Shown: in pieces, positions 59,113 through 64,000 of the stretch | Numbering within the stretch: the stretch's first letter is position 1 | How the letters are laid out: each line of letters opens with the position of its first letter | Assembly: GCA_947652605.1 (NCBI GenBank) | Contig: OX393577.1 | Span: 32,305,466 to 32,369,465, forward strand | Direction of reading: 5' to 3' | Length of the DNA stretch: 64,000 nucleotides | Source: Elmis aenea | Taxonomy: Eukaryota; Arthropoda; Insecta; Coleoptera; Elmidae | The notes under the pieces: model-generated | Told to the model about the DNA's origin: nothing | Seen by the model: only the letters and a program-made list of their open reading frames with translations | The model's database searches: none | Made by a program: the position numbers and the translations under genes

Positions 59113-59820
59113 TTAAAAATTTCGACTAGGTGGATTGTAATAGCTTCGTTGCGTTTCTCTGCATTTTTGCAAGAATGCGATTCTTTCCGATGTGATGTAT
59201 GATCTGTAGGCGGCTAGATCATCGGTTACTTCGTTTAGGCTAATACCATAGGCGGCGTGGAAATCATTATACAGCCTTTTTAATGATGGTAGGTCGACTG
59301 GTAGACCTTCAGAGGCCAGATATACTTTAATGCTTGTATTTGTGAAACCATCGTAGCAGACGGTGTTCGATTGGTCAGATAAATACGCTAGGTATAATCT
59401 TATAGCATTCTTGATGAGCGGTTCCCTAAGTCTAGCTAGGAGAGTACGGCCGAAGGTGGACTGAGCTTCTTGCGTTAATCTTACTCTAGGCGGTGTTAGA
59501 GGGTCAATTTTTGTTGTTGATGATGTTTCTCTTTTGGCAAGTTCAAACAGAGTAGATTGATTTATTCCAATTGACTTACACGCTGCTATGGCCTCTGAAT
59601 CGGAGGAAATAGTTACCTTATTATTTTCACAGCTGTTAATGGCATTATATGTATTTGGTGTATGTATGGCGACTGTTTCTGTTACTGGTGCATAGTATGT
59701 TGTGCCCCTTCTTACTACGTTGTTGTTGAGTTGACCAGAATTTTGATTGCAGGTGGTGGCTTGTGTGCTTTGCGACCATCTAACTGAGATATTAGGTGGC
59801 CAGAAAGAATTATTCGCCAT
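59113..59820 (-). CDS. LINE ORF1 protein, 235 aa
   Basis: Intact frame starting MANNSFWPPN and ending SRNF. It should be the nucleic-acid-binding partner of the reverse transcriptase. Unusually, I see no CCHC zinc knuckles, no clear coiled coil and no RRM. The N-terminal third is rich in Asn, Thr and Ser; the middle has LTPPRVRLTQEAQ; residues 120-235 look helical and folded (LLARLREPLIKNAIRLYLAY, LPSLKRLYNDFHAAYGISL). The start is the first ATG after the leader. The stop codon overlaps the open start of ORF2. I do not recognise its family. Confidence 0.7.
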   Translation of the reverse strand: MANNSFWPPNISVRWSQSTQATTCNQNSGQLNNNVVRRGTTYYAPVTETVAIHTPNTYNAINSCENNKVTISSDSEAIAACKSIGINQSTLFELAKRETSSTTKIDPLTPPRVRLTQEAQSTFGRTLLARLREPLIKNAIRLYLAYLSDQSNTVCYDGFTNTSIKVYLASEGLPVDLPSLKRLYNDFHAAYGISLNEVTDDLAAYRSYITSERIAFLQKCRETQRSYYNPPSRNF

Positions 59821-60096
59821 TATTTCTGCGACATATTTTTATGTCGATATTATTTTATTGATACATTTTTAATATAGCAATACAAATATGGACATAAACT
59901 TATATGTACTCTATTAATTATCATTAAAGCTAACAAAGTATAAAATTAAACAAAATTATAAATATGTAACCAACACAAACTTGTGTGTGATTTAAATTTT
60001 GTAAAAATAAGCAAAGCACACCAACAAACATGCGGAACCCCAAAATTTTTACGTGGAGCCTCGGGGTCCGCGGAACCCACTTTATGAAACGCCATC

Positions 60097-61332
60097 CGGT
60101 TAGAATTTATTTCCTAATTTAACTCGAAGTAAAAAAGTAAAAACATATCTTAGTGATATCGCTATACATTTTCAACCGACCAATAATGAATAGGAACAAA
60201 GTAAACAGTAATAGGAAAAACGCCAGCGAATATTCGCTTTGGTTTAATCGCTGTGTAGGAGTAATATGTAGGTACTTGTACCTCTGATGGGGTATGCGGT
60301 TGAATTTTTGTGTACATTCTATAAATACCATACTTTATATTTAACTTTTACAAACATTTCATACAGAATATACGAATTACGAAAGTGCTATAGTAATCAG
60401 TGCCGGATTTAGGTTCAAAGCTACACGTTTTGTAGGGCCCCTGTTGTGAGGTCCTGGGCTAAAGCTTGTCTAGCTTATAGTGTAAATCAGTCACTGGCGA
60501 TAATATATTCCTCATATCTTCAATAACGTGTATGCTATTAACATTATGAATACTATTAATACCTACTGTACCACTTATGTACTATAACTCTTTAAATCAA
60601 TATACGGAGGGTAGCCAAATTATTATACACACTCCAGACTCCAGATGATCAATTTTCCGTTGATTAAGTCAGCATAAAGTAATGCAACTAATGGTATTAA
60701 AATAATATAAAAATAATAATAGCTTTTATTGTACGATAAAAACAAGACGATTATGCATTTTATTCGATTATTTTGTGCCGTTGTTTGCATATTATTTTAA
60801 TTTTTTGAAAACTCGTATATCATGAAATAATGTAGTTATAAAGCATGGAAAATCAACAATAATAGTAATAAGCAGTGTCAAAAATGACAAATATTTTTGA
60901 TGAGTATATTAATTTGGCCTCCCACATTCATCTCTTCTACGAGTAGGTATAATAAATTAATTAATTACGTCATACCACTACTCACAAAATTGTTATGAAA
61001 GTTGAATTAATTTATAAACACGAAACTGCACCGTAGATTTTATTATTATTAGTATATAAGTTTTGAGTACATTGCCATATATTAAACATTACTGTTGTTA
61101 TTAAATAACTTTTACGGTATATGCATTTGAACATGCTGTTGTGCGTGCAAAATGGTTTTTATGCATTTGATATTTATCAAAATATTTTCGGTTGAAGCAG
61201 AATATTTTACATTTAAATATATTTCCAAATTATAACTTTTATCGTCTGGCGTATTGCCAGATATCACATTCGCTTTGTGCATTTTTGTCAGACAAGTTTA
61301 TCTAGCTACTAAAGTATAAAAATTCTACTTAC
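60097..61332. other. intronic stretch with a lone hAT tip
   Basis: CAGTGCCGGATTTAGG at 60400 followed by TGTAGGGCCCC near 60432 is the left end style of hAT elements, but no right end is found. The rest of this part before the exon at 61333 is AT-rich without features. Confidence 0.45.
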
Positions 61333-61408
61333 TATGAAGAGCTTTCAGATATGCTTTGCCAGCATTGATCATTTGCCGGGCTCCAGGGTTGAATTTATCG
61401 AGGATGTT
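61333..61408 (-). CDS. IRSp53: IRSp53 I-BAR domain exon (first in window)
   Basis: 76-bp exon: 25 codons plus one base. It is read after an acceptor TTTGTTATAG (61409-61418) and before a donor GTAAGTAG (61325-61332). It encodes NILDKFNPGARQMINAGKAY and then LKALH. Human BAIAP2 has EQFNPSLRNFIAMGKNYEKA at the same place, so the FNP turn and the GK.Y pair are kept. This is helix 1 of the I-BAR dimer. No start methionine precedes it in frame, so an upstream coding exon must exist beyond base 64000; I could not find it in 61409-64000. The exon is short and lies more than 29 kb from the next one. Confidence 0.9.
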
Positions 61409-64000
61409 CTATAACAAAACAACTGCAATTAATGTTTGGCAAAAGAGGCAGAATAAGCAAATAAACGTCTACCAACATAGCTATTGTTATGCTTTTGTGA
61501 ATAGGTCGCCCCGGCATGATTTACATAAATGTCTGTAAGAAAACTGAATAACAAAAACTTATGGATGTCAAATTGTGCCAGCATTAGACGTATAATGTAA
61601 CAGCACGAAATATCCTAAAATCTTCAACCCATACAAAAATTATTACATGAAAATATAGTAAACAATCGTATACAAATTTAAGACGACAATATTTTTTGTA
61701 AGAATATGAAATAATATATCTTGTTTTTATCATTCTGTTAACGATAATTCTTAAAATTTGATGCACGTAAAATTGAAAGCCCGAAGCTATCGCTAGTTTT
61801 CCAGCAGTTCAATATCCAGCTTTACCAGTGTTTTGCCATTTGATACAGCTGTAACAGCGAAAACTGGATACATATGTTAATACAGCTATTGGTTTGAGAA
61901 TCATCCCCAACAACAGCATTAAGGTCAATTAAGGTAAACGTTACAATCGCAAGCAACCAAAAAGAGTATGGCAACTTTCAGATAGTTATATACTACCATT
62001 TTAACATGTACCTTGTGTCCTATACCTATACTTACAAACTTCATGTAGCAAACTGCACAAAGTTTTTTTAAAATGCTAGTGCATAAGTATAGAAAATATT
62101 TTATATAAATAAGTCGTTGGGTCACTTAATATCGAATTTGATATAATAAGTCGTATTTTGCATACAATTATTACCACAAATTTAACAATGCCGTAAGCTC
62201 TAAAATTCATAAATCCCCAATTTAAAAATGTTAATGAGATTTTCTAATTAAAGTGTGATAAATAACTCGGAAACTTTTAAAAGTTAATTTTCAAGTTTGC
62301 TTTTAGACTGCGTAATAAAATTGTCGTAAAAGCTAAAAACGAATCAACTTTCCGGGTTTGAACTGAACACATCCAAATATCCAATCGTTTTACATTGAAA
62401 ATTATAGATGTAAATTTCCTGTAGCAAAAGTTTTATCGTAGCTTTCTTTTTTTATACTCATTTATATTTTTTAGGACCAACGTTAAGTATCCTGCAGTAT
62501 ATAACTTGTTTTAATTGCATGTTCGGATCATTTAAATTACAAGGAACAATTTATACTTACATTTAAAGTAAATTAGGTAATTTGTTAAGCTTAACAAAAA
62601 CCCTTAAAATAAATTACCTGCCCGACAGTTGAGGCATAAGGGAATTCTTTTTTTACAATTGCATGTAAAATATTTTAAATTGTTTAAAAATGTGTCTAAA
62701 ATATTAAAAAGCTTTGCGATACAGAAAATCATTTAAAACTGCCAATAGGTGTTTAAGTTGTAAGTTATTTATATAAATGATGTGAAGACTTAATCAGTTC
62801 CTTTAGGTAATTGCACAATAAAATTAAAATAATTTTTTACCATTCCACAAATTAATGTCTAGAAATACATTGATTAAATTTAATATTGAAACTTTACTGT
62901 AGATATATTTGCACATTTGCAGAATGTTCGTTTTGTTTAGTTGTCTTTCGTTTATTTTTAGGAGAAGTTTGGATTGTTTGAACGATACGTAATTCAAACA
63001 ACGTTAGTAAAAAATCACATTACTTCATTATCAGATTAAAATTATCTTAATTTTAGGAGAATAATACGAATAATCATCCCAAAACACAATCTCCAAATTA
63101 TTAAGTTTGTACACTTCGAATCGTCAAGATTCTTTTAACAATCGGACCGTAAAACAACTGTAATTGAATCTATACAACGGGTAAAAAACAACTTCTGAAA
63201 CAAATTTAAAAAAGTTTTGTCTTAGCTTTAGTCATAAAATATTTAAAATATAACTAGTCATAACTTGAGATATGCATTGAAATCGACCAGTAGCGTAGGC
63301 AAAATGTTTTCATGGGGGGCGGTTGATCAAGGCTACAGCCTTAAATTGATTTTTACTTATCCAACCTCACACACAAACACGGATTGTAACATGTATGAAA
63401 ATATATTTATAAGAACTTTCTCATAAAATTGGTTGACACGTTCTGCGGAGCTGTACCCACGTCCCTAGTTCAATATATCCAGGTTATTGGGGGGGAGGGG
63501 GGAGGTTTCCGTGATCACATTCACCAATTTTAACAATGACATCAAAAGTTTTACACAAAATAATATATAAAAAATGCAATAAATAAAAGTATTGTCACGA
63601 CTTTATCTTTTTAATTTATCTGAGAGGTAGGTAGTAAACACTATAATAGAATTGTGTTTATTTAGTTTTCTGTCAGAAATGAAAATATTGTTCGTCAATA
63701 AGCGGATTAAAAAAAAAGATTATTCATTATTATACAGGATGATCCATGTAAGTTTATAGGACGGTTTTTAGTATCACAAAATAATTATCAAATATGTGCG
63801 TTTGTTTTTAAGGTAATTAGATAAGATTAGAGAGACTCACAAAATTTTATATACCTTTACGTTGTAGTAGGCGTAATGACATATGCTTCTAATATTTATT
63901 TTTATTAATATTACCATAATTAATTATATTTGAGTTACAATAAATATAATAAATAAAAGCATATAATTGTTGGGGTGCACCACTAGGCGATGACTTATTT
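61409..64000. other. intron upstream of the first exon, with a hAT-like scrap at 63290-63530
   Basis: CAGTAGCGTAGGCAAAATGT followed by GGGGGGCGG at 63334 resembles a hAT tip. Nearby 63490-63508 is a G-run (GGGGGGGAGGGGGGAGG). A TATACAGGATGATCCATG scrap at 63732 is like the mariner tips. No exon for the start of IRSp53 was found on the minus strand. Confidence 0.45.

Larger units (their letters stand above)
56060..59945 (-). mobile_element. near-complete Jockey/CR1-type LINE, 3.9 kb
   Basis: Both sides carry AATTAAACAAAATT (56046-56059 and 59946-59959), a 14-bp target duplication. Read on the minus strand: a 5' leader of about 125 bp, ORF1 (59820-59113), ORF2 (from about 59106 to 56182), a 3' tail of about 120 bp, and an end in AATAAAATA. 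No poly-A tract follows. The only lesion seen in ORF2 is one frameshift near 56795. It lies in the same orientation as the host gene and within its intron. The clade is inferred from the endonuclease and RT motifs. Confidence 0.88.
55927..60096. mobile_element. hAT-like MITE split by the LINE
   Basis: CTAGCGGTTTCCAAACGTAT at 55927 and the inverse of GGCGTTTCATAAAGTGGGTT at 60077-60096 form decayed tips. GGAACCCCAAAATTTTTACG and GGAACTCTAACC are related subterminal marks, in the style CCGCGGAACCC of hAT MITEs. Only about 270 bp belongs to this element; 56060-59945 is the LINE inserted into it. A target duplication is not seen. Confidence 0.6.
31569..61332 (-). other. IRSp53 intron, 29.8 kb
   Basis: Intron between the first and second I-BAR exons in the window. 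It has a GTAAGTAG donor and a TTCTAG acceptor. It holds the full-length LINE, the second 1,288-bp foldback, the hAT element at 46.5 kb, three hairpin cassettes and several MITEs. Its size is explained at least partly by these insertions. Confidence 0.85.
672..61408 (-). other. IRSp53: IRSp53/BAIAP2-like gene, internal portion (four exons)
   Basis: Four exons on the minus strand join in one reading frame and encode about 101 residues of an I-BAR (IMD) domain. The phases agree: exon 61333-61408 ends with one extra base, 31476-31568 starts with two and ends with one, 5444-5505 starts with two and ends in phase 0, and 672-743 is 24 whole codons. All donors are GTAAGT or GTGAGT, and all acceptors end in CAG or TAG behind pyrimidine-rich tracts. 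IRSp53 proteins bend membranes outwards, bind PIP2 and Rac/Cdc42, and link to WAVE/Ena through SH3. The peptide aligns without gaps of note to my memory of the human BAIAP2 I-BAR region at about residues 20-120. The 5' end (start codon, first helix) and the 3' exons (rest of I-BAR, SH3) are outside the window. MIM/MTSS is the nearest alternative, but the sequence resembles IRSp53 more. Confidence 0.9.

Overview
The window is animal nuclear DNA, very AT-rich, with no dense coding. It is almost certainly an insect, and a beetle or another insect with a large repeat-rich genome fits best. The evidence is spliceosomal exons (GT..AG) separated by introns of 5-30 kb, an insect-like repeat set (LINEs, hAT, piggyBac-like, PIF/Harbinger-like and mariner-like elements, many foldback MITEs), and no operon-like gene packing. 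The order assignment is inference only.

One host gene accounts for the window. Four small exons on the minus strand (61333-61408, 31476-31568, 5444-5505, 672-743) join in frame with matching phases and give about 101 residues. These match the I-BAR (IMD) domain of IRSp53/BAIAP2, the membrane-bending, Rac/Cdc42-linked actin regulator. The start of the gene lies to the right of base 64000 and the rest (remaining I-BAR, probable SH3) to the left of base 1. The three introns inside the window are 29,764, 25,970 and 4,700 bp.

Everything else is intron filled with mobile-element debris. From left to right: a single arm of a foldback element and a hAT-like MITE (2.4-3.6 kb); a LINE pseudogene (6.2-7.4 kb); a 1.9-kb near-perfect palindrome built from the 3' half of a mariner-like element (7.7-9.6 kb); TIR elements at 10.7, 12.7, 15.7 and 16.5 kb; a TA-flanked MITE family with copies at 19.4 and 24.9 kb, the second carrying two nested insertions; hAT, Tigger-like and piggyBac-like MITEs (23.0-24.6 kb); a 1,288-bp foldback (27.7-29.0 kb) with LINE tails on both sides; a TIR element carrying a MADF-domain gene (29.7-30.6 kb); hairpin cassettes at 32.9, 38.2 and 41.8 kb; a deleted hAT transposon (46.5-47.6 kb); a retroposon tail (50.8-51.3 kb); further hAT and pogo-like MITEs (51.9-54.1 kb); the second 1,288-bp foldback (54.2-55.5 kb); and a nearly complete LINE with two ORFs (56.06-59.95 kb) that landed inside an older hAT MITE.

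No tRNA, rRNA, CRISPR or bacterial-type operon is visible. Apart from the exons, the LINE ORFs, the MADF ORF and the hAT and mariner transposase fragments, the short open frames look like chance or lie in repeat arms. The most unusual material is the family of long inverted repeats lying in the introns of a presumably transcribed gene, which could fold into long RNA hairpins, and a hairpin family whose flanks are conserved while its stem sequence is exchanged.
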